Origin: CAJWKT01 sp964465375
Lineage (GTDB): Bacteria > Pseudomonadota > Gammaproteobacteria > Steroidobacterales > Rariloculaceae
Length of the DNA stretch: 51,624 nt
Assembly (NCBI GenBank): GCA_964465375.1
Contig: CAYXIJ010000018.1
Coordinates: 1-51,624, forward strand
Reading direction: 5' to 3'
A program made the translations under genes and the position numbers. Numbering within the stretch: position 1 is the stretch's first letter; each line of letters starts with the position of its first letter. Positions 35,778-43,826 of the stretch are shown piece after piece. The notes under the pieces were generated by a model that made no database searches, was not told the DNA's origin, and worked only from the letters and a program-made list of their open reading frames with translations.

Positions 35778-36821
35778 ATGCCCAAAAAGTTTTTTCCGTT
35801 AATAGCCTGTTTTGGGGTCTTGCTTGGCTCCGTTTATGCTCAGGAACCAAAAGAAACCGGCTTTTCTGGTGATTGGATACTAAAACTTTCTGTGCCGCCG
35901 GCTGATGTTGTGGGTCTTTTGACGTTGCAGCATACAGGCCTGGAGTGGGTGGGGCATGTTGAAGGCGGTCCTGTCGTAGTTGATGTTAAGGGCAACCAGA
36001 TTGAGATTATTATAGATAGTCGTGATATTGCTGGCTTCATCTTTGAGCGTCGGCTACTTGGTAAGTTGGCTGGGAATACGATGAGTGGCACTCTGAATAT
36101 CGTTGATCAGCCCGATTCAGACGAATCTGGTTCAGCTTGGATTGCTCACCGTGCTAGTGAAAGCGAGGAAATCATCGGGGAGCCCCGCCCTGCTGATTTG
36201 TCCGGTACTTGGGTGCCTGCAGCAGGTATGGATTTTCGCAAATACTCCATGGATTTAACTCCCGAAGCAAGAATTTGGCATCAGGACTATCTTTTGCATT
36301 TAGATCAACCAAATGTTCGCTGTGTTTCGCCTGGGATTGTCGCAATGATCGCATGGTCAGCTTATCCTTCTGAGTGGCTGATTGACGAAGATCGCATAAC
36401 GATTATTTACGAGGTGGGGAGTGAAGTACGCCGAGTCTATTTGGATGGGCGTGAACCACCCGAATATTATCCACACTCACCCATGGGGTTTTCCACGGGG
36501 CGCTGGGAGGATGGTACATTCGTAATTGAGACGACTTTGTTGTCTCGGAATGTCAGAGATTTTCTTGGTGAGCCTGTGTCTGAGAATGCCAAGTTCGTGG
36601 AGCGTTACCAGTTGAATGAAGATGGCACGATGTTGACTGCTGTGATGACGCTATATGATCCGGAGAACTATTTAAGGCCACCGATTCGTCGCCGGCAATG
36701 GAGTCGTGACACTGATGCCATCCTTTTTCCCTACGAATGTGATCCAGATTCATTTTTTCGTCAGTTGTACGAAGAAGGGAAAATGCAAGAGTATATTGAT
36801 CGTGCCGATCGTAGATTATAG
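35778..36821 (+). CDS. Secreted protein sharing its C-terminal domain with the DUF6152 fusion gene
   Basis: A protein of about 347 residues with a signal peptide ending near VYAQ. I do not recognise an enzyme family. The N-terminal part (to about 140) is a beta-rich segment (GFSGDWILKLSVPPADVVG). The C-terminal part (VYLDGR, then GRWEDGTFVIETTLL and LYDPENY) resembles the second half of the next gene's product (IYLDGR, then WEGDTLVVET and FVDPEHW). ATG 35778 is preferred over the overlapping GTG 35766 because a GGGT sequence precedes it and the signal peptide starts there. These proteins regularly accompany DUF6152 and TonB-dependent receptors in environmental proteobacteria as far as I recall, with no assigned role. 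Confidence 0.7.
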   Translation: MPKKFFPLIACFGVLLGSVYAQEPKETGFSGDWILKLSVPPADVVGLLTLQHTGLEWVGHVEGGPVVVDVKGNQIEIIIDSRDIAGFIFERRLLGKLAGNTMSGTLNIVDQPDSDESGSAWIAHRASESEEIIGEPRPADLSGTWVPAAGMDFRKYSMDLTPEARIWHQDYLLHLDQPNVRCVSPGIVAMIAWSAYPSEWLIDEDRITIIYEVGSEVRRVYLDGREPPEYYPHSPMGFSTGRWEDGTFVIETTLLSRNVRDFLGEPVSENAKFVERYQLNEDGTMLTAVMTLYDPENYLRPPIRRRQWSRDTDAILFPYECDPDSFFRQLYEEGKMQEYIDRADRRL

Positions 36822-36833
36822 AGAGGAACTAAC

Positions 36834-38078
36834 ATGAAAAAAATCATAAGTGGAGCTACCAGTGTAATAATTTTTTCACTTGCGTTTGTGTACTCATCTC
36901 CAACAGTTTTTGCACACCATTCAGCAGTAGCTTTCGATCCAAACACATCCCTTCAGGTGACAGGGGAAGTCACTCAGTTCATATGGCGTAGCCCGCATCT
37001 CAGCATCAATATAGATGTAAAAAATGATGATGGTGCTACCGTTTTATGGAAAATCGAGGGACAAAGTATCGCAACAATGGTTGCGGCGGGATTTGATAGA
37101 AACGTCGTGTCTGAAGGTGATGAAATTACTGTTCGAGTTCATCCCATGCGAAATGGTGAACCTGGTGGGTTGCTACAGGGATTAATTTCCGCGGATGGAG
37201 TGGCTTACTCGATGGATGGGCCGGAGACCCCAGAGCAAGAACGACAGGCGATCCCTTCTTTAACAGCTTATATTCCACCACCAGCGGGAGAAACATGGCA
37301 GGAACGGGAGAAAAAAACCCGCCCCAAGGAATTACCCATTATTTCTGAGGGCCTCGGAGCCGGAGATTCTGTCAGCACCGGTTTGACAGCTGGCACATTG
37401 GATCCAAGCAATTTAAATAAGGAGCGACCAGATGCATCTTTTGACCTGACTGGTGTTTGGCAGTACCGAGGTGAGGAGCAGTGGAGAGCAAATTATGGTT
37501 CCTATGAATTTAAACCGGAACCTATATTTACAGCCAAAGGCCAGGCTTTTTATGATGCGTACCAGGAGGCTGCAGCGAAAGGGGAGCGATTTGTAGAGCC
37601 TACGGCATTCTGTTACCCGGCTGGTATGCCAAGAATGATGACGCGTTACGGTTCTCTAATGATGCTTCAGTATCCGACTGCCATTTTTATGGTCTCCAGA
37701 CTAAACAATGAGTATCGAGTCATCTATTTAGATGGGCGTCCTCGTGTGCCCGATAATTATCTTGATCGCAATTGGGGAGGTGAATCCTTGGCTCATTGGG
37801 AAGGAGATACATTAGTTGTAGAAACTGAGGGATTCACGGATGAAAATCACTTGATGCAGGCAGGTGTGGTTACGGGCAGTCAACTGAGAATTATCGAACG
37901 CATACAAATGCTCAATGATGGAAATACCCTGATGACCGAGTACACGTTCGTCGATCCAGAACATTGGCTGGGGGAATGGAAGCACACAAAGTTCAGAGAT
38001 CGGGTCTTGAGATCTGATGTGAAAGAAGCCAATTGCCTATACCAAGACAATTTGGCTTTACCTGGGTTGGGAAATTAG
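36834..38078 (+). CDS. Secreted DUF6152 fusion protein
   Basis: A 414-residue protein. A signal peptide ends at VFA. A DUF6152 domain follows at about residues 28-125 (HHSAVAFDPNTSLQVTGEV, FIWRSPHLSINIDV), then a Pro-rich linker, and then a C-terminal domain at about 210-414 similar to that of the preceding gene. Shared points are IYLDGRP, HWEGDTLVVETEGF and TFVDPEHWLGEW. In effect it joins the two preceding gene products in one chain. ATG 36834 has a GAGGAA ribosome binding site. The function is unknown. Its location 22 bases before the amine-dehydrogenase heavy-chain gene suggests a periplasmic role in the same pathway. Confidence 0.75.
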   Translation: MKKIISGATSVIIFSLAFVYSSPTVFAHHSAVAFDPNTSLQVTGEVTQFIWRSPHLSINIDVKNDDGATVLWKIEGQSIATMVAAGFDRNVVSEGDEITVRVHPMRNGEPGGLLQGLISADGVAYSMDGPETPEQERQAIPSLTAYIPPPAGETWQEREKKTRPKELPIISEGLGAGDSVSTGLTAGTLDPSNLNKERPDASFDLTGVWQYRGEEQWRANYGSYEFKPEPIFTAKGQAFYDAYQEAAAKGERFVEPTAFCYPAGMPRMMTRYGSLMMLQYPTAIFMVSRLNNEYRVIYLDGRPRVPDNYLDRNWGGESLAHWEGDTLVVETEGFTDENHLMQAGVVTGSQLRIIERIQMLNDGNTLMTEYTFVDPEHWLGEWKHTKFRDRVLRSDVKEANCLYQDNLALPGLGN

Positions 38079-38100
38079 AAGGTTCAAGGCGACTAAATAC

Positions 38101-39279
38101 ATGAATGCAAAAATACAGCCTTTGTTATTTTTAACGGTCTTTTGGGTCGACTTTTGTTTTGCACAGACATTCGATAGTCATGGGGACGCCGAGATTTTGC
38201 CGGTTGAGCCAGAATCCAATTGGGTCTTCATTGGTTCCAGTCTGGTAGATGTTGTGGACAATAAATTTCTTGGTGTAGCTGGGGTCAATGGAGGAATGGG
38301 ATCGTCATTAACGATCTCCGATGACAATCGTTTCATGTTTACAGCGGAGAGTTTTTATTCACGAGGCAACCGAGGTCAACGTACGGATACGGTTACCGTT
38401 TTTGATACAACCACGCTTAGTCCGATAGATGAGATTATTATTCCACCAAAAAGAGCCCTTATGCTCAGTATTGATGGTGCAGTCGCCCTATCCGATGAAA
38501 ACCGTTTTCTTGCAGTTTTCAACTTAACGCCTGCGACGTCTCTGAGTGTCGTTGATATTGAGACAAGAGAGTTTGTTGGGGAGATTTCCACGCCCGGGTG
38601 CAGTTTGGCCTATCCGGCAGGGGAGCGTCGTTATCTAATGTTGTGTGTAGATGGTGGTGTGCTTTCAGTGACGCTAGATGAAGATGGTAGCGAACTGTCA
38701 AAAACACGTACAGCTGGGTATTTTGATCCAGAGGCCGACCCAATTACACCGGCGGGTGTGCGCCACGATGGCAGATGGTTGTTTGTGTCCTTCGGTGGCA
38801 TGGTTCATCCGCTAAATGTATCGGGTGCTACACTGCAGTTCGAGGATAGCTGGTCACTTTTCACTGATGCGGATCGAGCCGAGAATTGGCGGATCGCGGG
38901 GAGGCAGCACCTCGCTATTCACCGCGCAACCAGTCGACTCTATTCATTGGTTCGCCAGAGCGAGGAACCGTTGGATGATCCTGGTACCATGGATGGCACT
39001 GAAATTTGGGTTTATGATCTCGAATCTCGGCAACGCGTTCAACGACTGGAGGCAGTGCCAGAACAAAATAACGAAGGCGGTCATGGTGGGAGTGGTATCG
39101 GCTCCACGAGTGGTGATGGTGCCTCGGGCATACTTGTTACTCAGGGTAATGATGCGGTGCTTGTCACGGTAGGGGGTGGGGTCTCCGTTCGCCATGCGAT
39201 TACGGGTGAGTACATTCACGAGAAGCTCAAAAATGTACCAGGGAGTGGTCGGTTGACCCTAAGAAATCAGGTGCAGTAG
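38101..39279 (+). CDS. aauB: Amine dehydrogenase (TTQ type) heavy chain
   Basis: A 392-residue periplasmic beta-propeller subunit, with a signal peptide ending near FAQ. It resembles the heavy (alpha) chains of methylamine and aromatic amine dehydrogenases. SIDGAVALSDENRFLAVF and SLSVVDIETREFVGEI line up with the family segment around the conserved D-G and VVDLE strands, and YLMLCVDGGVLSVTL and NWRIAGRQHLAIHRATSRLY match its late blades. The heavy chain forms the alpha2beta2 enzyme with the light chain that carries the cofactor. The next three genes give the canonical order heavy chain, MauE, MauD, light chain. The preprotein is a little shorter than Paracoccus MauB. There is a Gly/His-rich loop (NNEGGHGGSGIGSTS) near the C-terminus. 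Confidence 0.86.
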   Translation: MNAKIQPLLFLTVFWVDFCFAQTFDSHGDAEILPVEPESNWVFIGSSLVDVVDNKFLGVAGVNGGMGSSLTISDDNRFMFTAESFYSRGNRGQRTDTVTVFDTTTLSPIDEIIIPPKRALMLSIDGAVALSDENRFLAVFNLTPATSLSVVDIETREFVGEISTPGCSLAYPAGERRYLMLCVDGGVLSVTLDEDGSELSKTRTAGYFDPEADPITPAGVRHDGRWLFVSFGGMVHPLNVSGATLQFEDSWSLFTDADRAENWRIAGRQHLAIHRATSRLYSLVRQSEEPLDDPGTMDGTEIWVYDLESRQRVQRLEAVPEQNNEGGHGGSGIGSTSGDGASGILVTQGNDAVLVTVGGGVSVRHAITGEYIHEKLKNVPGSGRLTLRNQVQ

Positions 39280-39291
39280 AGAGCGATCAGA

Positions 39292-39819
39292 ATGGATCCG
39301 GTTATTGAATTAGTAATTTGTTACGCTCTCGCACTTTTGTGGTTTACGGCAGCCACAAAAAAAATGTTTGCTTTTGAAGGTTTTGTTATTACCCTGCGTG
39401 ACTATCAACTGGTACCTAAAAGCGTGATGGTTCCTTTTGCAGTAGCCCTTGTAGGGATGGAATTTTGTCTTAGTATCGGTGTGGTATTGTCATTTGCTCG
39501 GCCCCTTTTTTTGTTAAGTAGTGCTGGGCTCTTTGGGGTATATGCTGCTGCGATCGGGTTCAATCTTTTCAGAGGTCGTCGACATATTGATTGTGGTTGC
39601 CTAGGGTTAGCGCAGCACTCTCTGAGTGGATGGTTGGTATGGAGGAACTTGTTATTAGCGAGCCTAGCGTTGCTTTGTTTATTGCCCGTACAGTCTAGGG
39701 AATTTTTGTGGCTAGATAGAGCCTCGGTTATTTTTGCAGTTAGCGCTCTTATACTAATTTACGCCACAGTCAATCGACTAATTACTAGTGCTCCCGAGCT
39801 CGCCCGTCTAAGGAACTGA
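39292..39819 (+). CDS. mauE: MauE-type membrane protein for amine dehydrogenase maturation
   Basis: A 175-residue inner-membrane protein with four or five hydrophobic segments. RRHIDCGCLG (Cys101 and Cys103) is the conserved loop of MauE/DoxX-like redox membrane proteins. MauE is needed, with MauD, for correct disulfide formation and stability of the small subunit in methylotrophs. Its presence between heavy-chain and light-chain genes is diagnostic for this enzyme class. It starts 12 bases after the heavy-chain stop and ends two bases before mauD. Confidence 0.9.
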   Translation: MDPVIELVICYALALLWFTAATKKMFAFEGFVITLRDYQLVPKSVMVPFAVALVGMEFCLSIGVVLSFARPLFLLSSAGLFGVYAAAIGFNLFRGRRHIDCGCLGLAQHSLSGWLVWRNLLLASLALLCLLPVQSREFLWLDRASVIFAVSALILIYATVNRLITSAPELARLRN

Positions 39820-39821
39820 AC

Positions 39822-40448
39822 ATGCTGAACGGGTTATTAGTTTCAAGTCTACTGTTATGGATTATTTTGCTAATGACAGTAGGGGTGATGTTTGTCTTGG
39901 TCCGTCAGATCGGAGTGCTCTATGAAAGGGTAGCACCGGCTGGTGCGCTTGTGCTTGGTAATGGCCCTAAAGTAGGGGAGGCTGCACCAATATTAAATCT
40001 ACGAGATTTAGCTGGCGAGACATATCAGGTAGGTGGGCAGTCTCTGAGCGAGCGCAGTTGTTTGCTCTTTTTTCTTTCCCCAACGTGCCCGGTGTGCAAA
40101 ACTTTGCTATCTGTACTTAAGTCAATTTCTAGCCGTGAACAGAAGTGGCTAGAAATTTTTTTGGCCAGCGATGGAGCGCGAAAAGAGCATGAATTGTTTG
40201 TAAAGGATTATCATTTAGAAGAGTTTCCGTATTTTTTGTCCACGGAACTTGGTTTAGGGTATAAGGTTGGAAGACTTCCACACGCTGTATTAATTGACGA
40301 AAATGGAGTTATTCGCTCTACAGGTCTCGTTAATTCTCGGGAACACATTGAGAGCTTATTTGAGGCTAGCGAGAGGGGTGTCGCATCGTTGCAGGAGTTT
40401 ATGGCACTAACCCAAAGCGAAGATTTAGATGAAAAGGAGATAGCTTAA
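39822..40448 (+). CDS. mauD: MauD-type thioredoxin-like protein
   Basis: A 208-residue protein with an N-terminal membrane anchor (about residues 5-28) and a periplasmic thioredoxin-like domain. The active-site motif is C89-P-V-C92 in SPTCPVCKTL. The later segment GRLPHAVLIDENGVIRSTGL carries the cis-Pro region. MauD is a disulfide isomerase or reductase that arranges the many disulfides of the light chain. ATG 39822 has an AGGAA ribosome binding site and follows mauE by two bases. The light-chain gene starts one base after its stop, so all are coupled. Confidence 0.92.
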   Translation: MLNGLLVSSLLLWIILLMTVGVMFVLVRQIGVLYERVAPAGALVLGNGPKVGEAAPILNLRDLAGETYQVGGQSLSERSCLLFFLSPTCPVCKTLLSVLKSISSREQKWLEIFLASDGARKEHELFVKDYHLEEFPYFLSTELGLGYKVGRLPHAVLIDENGVIRSTGLVNSREHIESLFEASERGVASLQEFMALTQSEDLDEKEIA

Positions 40449-40449
40449 T

Positions 40450-40995
40450 ATGCAGCAAAGAAATTGGATTGATCGAGGTTTTGAAGCAAGCGCTAGGCAT
40501 CTTGCTAGGCGCATTTCCCGCCGTAGTTTCTTGTCCCAGTTGGGCACTTTTCTGGTCGGAGCAGCCTCCATTCCATTGTTGCCAATGTCACGTTTAGGCG
40601 CACAGGCAGCTGATATGGGGTTCAAGGATCCTGACATTGAGGGTGATGTGGGTGATCCACAGAGCTGCAGTTATTGGCGCTATTGTTCGATCGATGGCTT
40701 CATGTCGGCCTGTTGTGGAGGTACAGCGACTTCTTGTCCCCCGGGTACAGAGATGTCTGCCGTCACTTGGGTGGGGACTTGCCGTAATCCCGCCGACAAT
40801 CGTAATTATCTAATCTCATACAACGACTGTTGTGGGCAGAGGAGCTGTGGGCAATGTCTTTGTCATAATAATGAGGATGATAGGCCTGCTTATGTGCCCG
40901 CAAAATCGAATGATATTAATTGGTGTCTTGCTTCTTCAACTACTGCTTACAACAGTACCGTAGCACTCGTATTGGGCGTTTCTGAAGAAAGCTAA
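40450..40995 (+). CDS. aauA: Amine dehydrogenase (TTQ type) light chain, aromatic-amine-dehydrogenase-like
   Basis: A 181-residue precursor of the catalytic light chain. A twin-arginine signal (RRSFL, R24-R25) leads to a mature domain with 12 cysteines. From my memory of the families it aligns without gaps to the light chains of Paracoccus methylamine dehydrogenase (most of the domain) and Alcaligenes aromatic amine dehydrogenase (AADH). Trp107 and Trp158, the two TTQ tryptophans (57/108 and 109/160 there), are present, as are Asp82, Asp126 (catalytic base) and Thr170. CCGG and SCGQCLC favour AADH. The cysteines equivalent to Paracoccus C36 and C121 are both serine here (S86, S169), so one whole disulfide is missing. 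It should deaminate a primary amine to an aldehyde plus ammonia in the periplasm. No mauG is visible. Confidence 0.93.
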   Translation: MQQRNWIDRGFEASARHLARRISRRSFLSQLGTFLVGAASIPLLPMSRLGAQAADMGFKDPDIEGDVGDPQSCSYWRYCSIDGFMSACCGGTATSCPPGTEMSAVTWVGTCRNPADNRNYLISYNDCCGQRSCGQCLCHNNEDDRPAYVPAKSNDINWCLASSTTAYNSTVALVLGVSEES

Positions 40996-41000
40996 AGCCC

Positions 41001-41408
41001 ATGCGTTTCATGTTTTTGTTGGCGGTTTTGATTTTCGAATTTAATTTGCCCAATGAAGCAGACGCAGAATCGGCCCACTTTAACTATATTTTGCACTGTC
41101 AGGGTTGCCACCTTGCTAGCGGTGGCGAGACTTTGGGAAAAATTCCTGCCTTGATTGGAGTGGGCCGCTTTCTTTTGGTAAAAGGAGGCAGAGAATTTTT
41201 AGTACAGGTTCCTGGAGTTTCTGGTTCAATTGTTAATGATGCTGAGTTGGCTAGCATTCTTAATTGGATGCTTTACGAGTTCAGCCCGGGTAACTTACCG
41301 AGAGATTTCGAGCCATATGGGGCTGAGGAAGTGGGTGAATATCGTAAGAATCCGTTGGTGGATGTTGAATCTGTGAGAGAACAGCTCTTATCTCTCATAG
41401 AAACATAA
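41001..41408 (+). CDS. Periplasmic monohaem cytochrome c-like protein
   Basis: A 135-residue protein with a signal peptide (ending near ADA) and one haem c motif, C33-Q-G-C36-H37. It starts five bases after the light-chain gene. It has the spread of a small class I cytochrome, but no obvious Met axial ligand region, so the sixth ligand is unclear. In characterised systems electrons from TTQ pass to a cupredoxin (amicyanin or azurin) and then to cytochrome c. No cupredoxin gene is seen here, so this cytochrome may be the direct acceptor. That role is inferred from position. Confidence 0.78.
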   Translation: MRFMFLLAVLIFEFNLPNEADAESAHFNYILHCQGCHLASGGETLGKIPALIGVGRFLLVKGGREFLVQVPGVSGSIVNDAELASILNWMLYEFSPGNLPRDFEPYGAEEVGEYRKNPLVDVESVREQLLSLIET

Positions 41409-41516
41409 AAAACTAGCCTATAAAAAATACCAGGTGGTCTGCGGTTGATAAGAATAAAGTCTAGAATGCTGGGCACAAGACAAAAAACGGTGCAGTAAAA
41501 AAATGGGAGGGAAGCG

Positions 41517-43430
41517 ATGAGCAAAGGAAAACAACGCCAATCGGTTTCACAGGATAGCAATCCGGTAGGCCGACGTAATTTTCTCAAAGGAGCAGCTGTG
41601 GGTGCGGCAGCCTTGGCAACTAAGGCCCCCAATGTTGACGCGCAGCAGTCGGATAATCCACGTCCCAGTGCCTTGCCGCCGTCTGAGGCCGAGATGGCCT
41701 CTATAGTTGGTCCTTCAACTAAACAAACTAGCTATCATTTTGTGGAAAATCCTGCATCGGATTTTATGGTAGATGTCATTAAGTCTCTCAATCTCGATTA
41801 TATAACTACCAATCCCGGCTCAAGTTTTGAGGGCCTGCATGAATCACTTATCAATTATGGTGGCAACAAGAGCCCCGAGCTGTTGACCTGTTTGCATGAG
41901 GAATCTGCGGTAGCTATGGCTCACGGCTATGCAAAGATCGAGGGTAAGCCCATGATGGCGCTTCTGCATGGCACGGTGGGTCTGATGCATGGCTCTATGG
42001 CAATCTACAACGCATATGCTGACCGCGTGCCTGTTTACATTATGGCGGCAAATCACCACGACCCTGCCGGGGGTGTGAATGCTTACCACAGTGCTCAGGA
42101 TTTGGGTGCCTTGGTTCGGGATTTTGTGAAGTGGGATGATGAGACGCTATCAGTGGGGCGATTTGCTCAGTCAGCTGTTCGTGCTTATAAGATTGGTATG
42201 ACCCCGCCTATGGGGCCCACTCTGGTAGTGATCGACCACAAAATGCAGGGAGAACCCATTGATGATAAATCAAAGCCGAAGGTTCCTAGGCTCACTATGG
42301 CAGCACCCCCGCAGGGTGATGCCAATGCGGTGCGCGAGGCTGCTCGGATGCTCGTTAGTGCAGAAAATCCTCTCATATCTACTCAGCGTTATGCTCGAAC
42401 TCCCGAAGGAATCGATCTTTTGGTGGAGCTCGCTGAGTTATTGCAAGCGCCAGTAACTGGAGGAGAGCGGGTAAATTTTCCTTGGCGTCACCCACTCTAT
42501 GGAAGGGGGGGTTTTGGCTACGAGCCTGATGTAATTTTGGCGCTTGAAGTGAATGACATGTACAACCAGGTCCGAACCGCACAAAGAACCGGCGCAAAGA
42601 CGATCAGTATCTCGTCTGTAGATCTTTTTCATGGCAGCAACATCCATGATTACGGACGTTATGCGGAGGTAGATTTATCGATTGCAGCAGATGCTCAGGC
42701 TACGTTACCGGCTCTAATTGAAGAAGTGCGATTGCTGCTTACTAATGGACGTAGACGGGAATTGGAGGCCCGTGGTGAAATAATTGCCGCAGAGCATGCG
42801 CTTAACCACGAACAAAGCCGCATTGATGCTGCCTATGGTTGGAATGCAAGCCCGGTAAGCTTGGCCCGTTTGTGTGCAGAGGTCTGGGAACAAATCAAGC
42901 ATGATGACTGGTCTTTAGTGTCTTGGCAGAATTTCATTAGCCAGTGGCCCGGACGGTTATGGAATATAGAGAAACACTACCATTACATCGGCGGTCAGGG
43001 TGCGGCTGGTATTGGATACAACGCCCCTGCCTCGGTCGGTGCTGCGCTGGCCAATAAGAAACACGGTCGACTTTCTGTCAATATTCAATGTGATGGTGAT
43101 CTCAACTATGCACCAGGAGTTTTGTGGACCGCTGCGCATCATAAGATTCCACTTTTGACTATCATGCACAATAATCGTGCTTATCACGCGGAAGTAATGT
43201 TTGTGCAACGTCAGTGTGCGGAGCGGAAGCGCGGCTCTGATAGAGCCCACATTGGAACGACTATTCGCGACCCCAATATCAATTATGCAAAAATGGCTGA
43301 GACCTACGGCATGTATGGGGAGGGTCCCATAGAGGACCCGAATGATCTGGGTCCAGCACTTCAGCGTGCTCTCGCTCACGTTCGAGCGGGTGAACCGGCC
43401 TTGATCGATGTTGTAACTCAGCCGCGCTAG
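41517..43430 (+). CDS. Tat-exported thiamine-diphosphate enzyme
   Basis: A 637-residue ThDP-dependent enzyme of the acetolactate synthase/benzoylformate decarboxylase superfamily. It has the usual order of Pyr, middle and PP domains. The cofactor-activating glutamate is E128 in HEESAVAMAHGYA; the ThDP/Mg motif runs from CDGD (525-528, usually GDG) to HNN (551-553). Unusually, the N-terminus is a complete twin-arginine signal (GRRNFLKGAAVGAAALA, then VDAQQ), so the folded enzyme is predicted to be exported. A GGGAGGGAAG ribosome binding site precedes ATG 41517. It lies between cytochrome c genes, which fits a periplasmic oxidative reaction on an aldehyde or 2-oxo acid. The substrate is unknown. 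Confidence 0.85.
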   Translation: MSKGKQRQSVSQDSNPVGRRNFLKGAAVGAAALATKAPNVDAQQSDNPRPSALPPSEAEMASIVGPSTKQTSYHFVENPASDFMVDVIKSLNLDYITTNPGSSFEGLHESLINYGGNKSPELLTCLHEESAVAMAHGYAKIEGKPMMALLHGTVGLMHGSMAIYNAYADRVPVYIMAANHHDPAGGVNAYHSAQDLGALVRDFVKWDDETLSVGRFAQSAVRAYKIGMTPPMGPTLVVIDHKMQGEPIDDKSKPKVPRLTMAAPPQGDANAVREAARMLVSAENPLISTQRYARTPEGIDLLVELAELLQAPVTGGERVNFPWRHPLYGRGGFGYEPDVILALEVNDMYNQVRTAQRTGAKTISISSVDLFHGSNIHDYGRYAEVDLSIAADAQATLPALIEEVRLLLTNGRRRELEARGEIIAAEHALNHEQSRIDAAYGWNASPVSLARLCAEVWEQIKHDDWSLVSWQNFISQWPGRLWNIEKHYHYIGGQGAAGIGYNAPASVGAALANKKHGRLSVNIQCDGDLNYAPGVLWTAAHHKIPLLTIMHNNRAYHAEVMFVQRQCAERKRGSDRAHIGTTIRDPNINYAKMAETYGMYGEGPIEDPNDLGPALQRALAHVRAGEPALIDVVTQPR

Positions 43431-43442
43431 AGTGAGGTTGTT

Positions 43443-43826
43443 ATGAAGAACATTTCTGTGATGTTGTCTTTGGCTGTAATCGGTTTTTTTCTTTCCCTCT
43501 CTGCTTCTTGGGCGCAGGAGCTGGAAGGTGATGTTGAGAGCGGGAGGAAGCTCTACAGCGCCTATAGTTGTTATGCCTGTCACGGGTACACTGGGGAGAC
43601 GGCCAGAGTGCGACTTAATCCACTTTTGTTTACCCTGCCAGACTTCATAGACTATCTCCGTGATCCACCTGAGATGCCCGGTGGATTTGGAATGGGTTTC
43701 AGTATGCCTGCTTACGCTGGGCCGGACGTTTCTGAGCAGGATTTGGCTGATGTGTATGCTTACATCAGGTCGCTACCTTCAACCTCACTAGACTTGGAAG
43801 ACATACCGCTTTTGAACGAGGAATGA
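43443..43826 (+). CDS. Periplasmic monohaem cytochrome c
   Basis: A 127-residue cytochrome c with a signal peptide (ending near SWA) and the haem motif C43-Y-A-C46-H47. A likely Met axial ligand lies in GFSMPAYAGP, a typical class I arrangement (fSMPay). It starts 12 bases after the ThDP enzyme gene and overlaps the next cytochrome gene by four bases (ATGA). It is therefore probably a redox partner of the ThDP enzyme, the amine dehydrogenase, or both. Confidence 0.88.
   Translation: MKNISVMLSLAVIGFFLSLSASWAQELEGDVESGRKLYSAYSCYACHGYTGETARVRLNPLLFTLPDFIDYLRDPPEMPGGFGMGFSMPAYAGPDVSEQDLADVYAYIRSLPSTSLDLEDIPLLNEE

Noticed and set aside
38101..40995. A standard methylamine dehydrogenase for growth on methylamine
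   Set aside because: The light chain resembles aromatic amine dehydrogenase more closely, and amicyanin, MauG and other mau genes are absent.
42957..43583. A 208-codon minus-strand frame opposite the end of the ThDP gene
   Set aside because: It runs antisense through clear ThDP and cytochrome c motifs and has no start signals.
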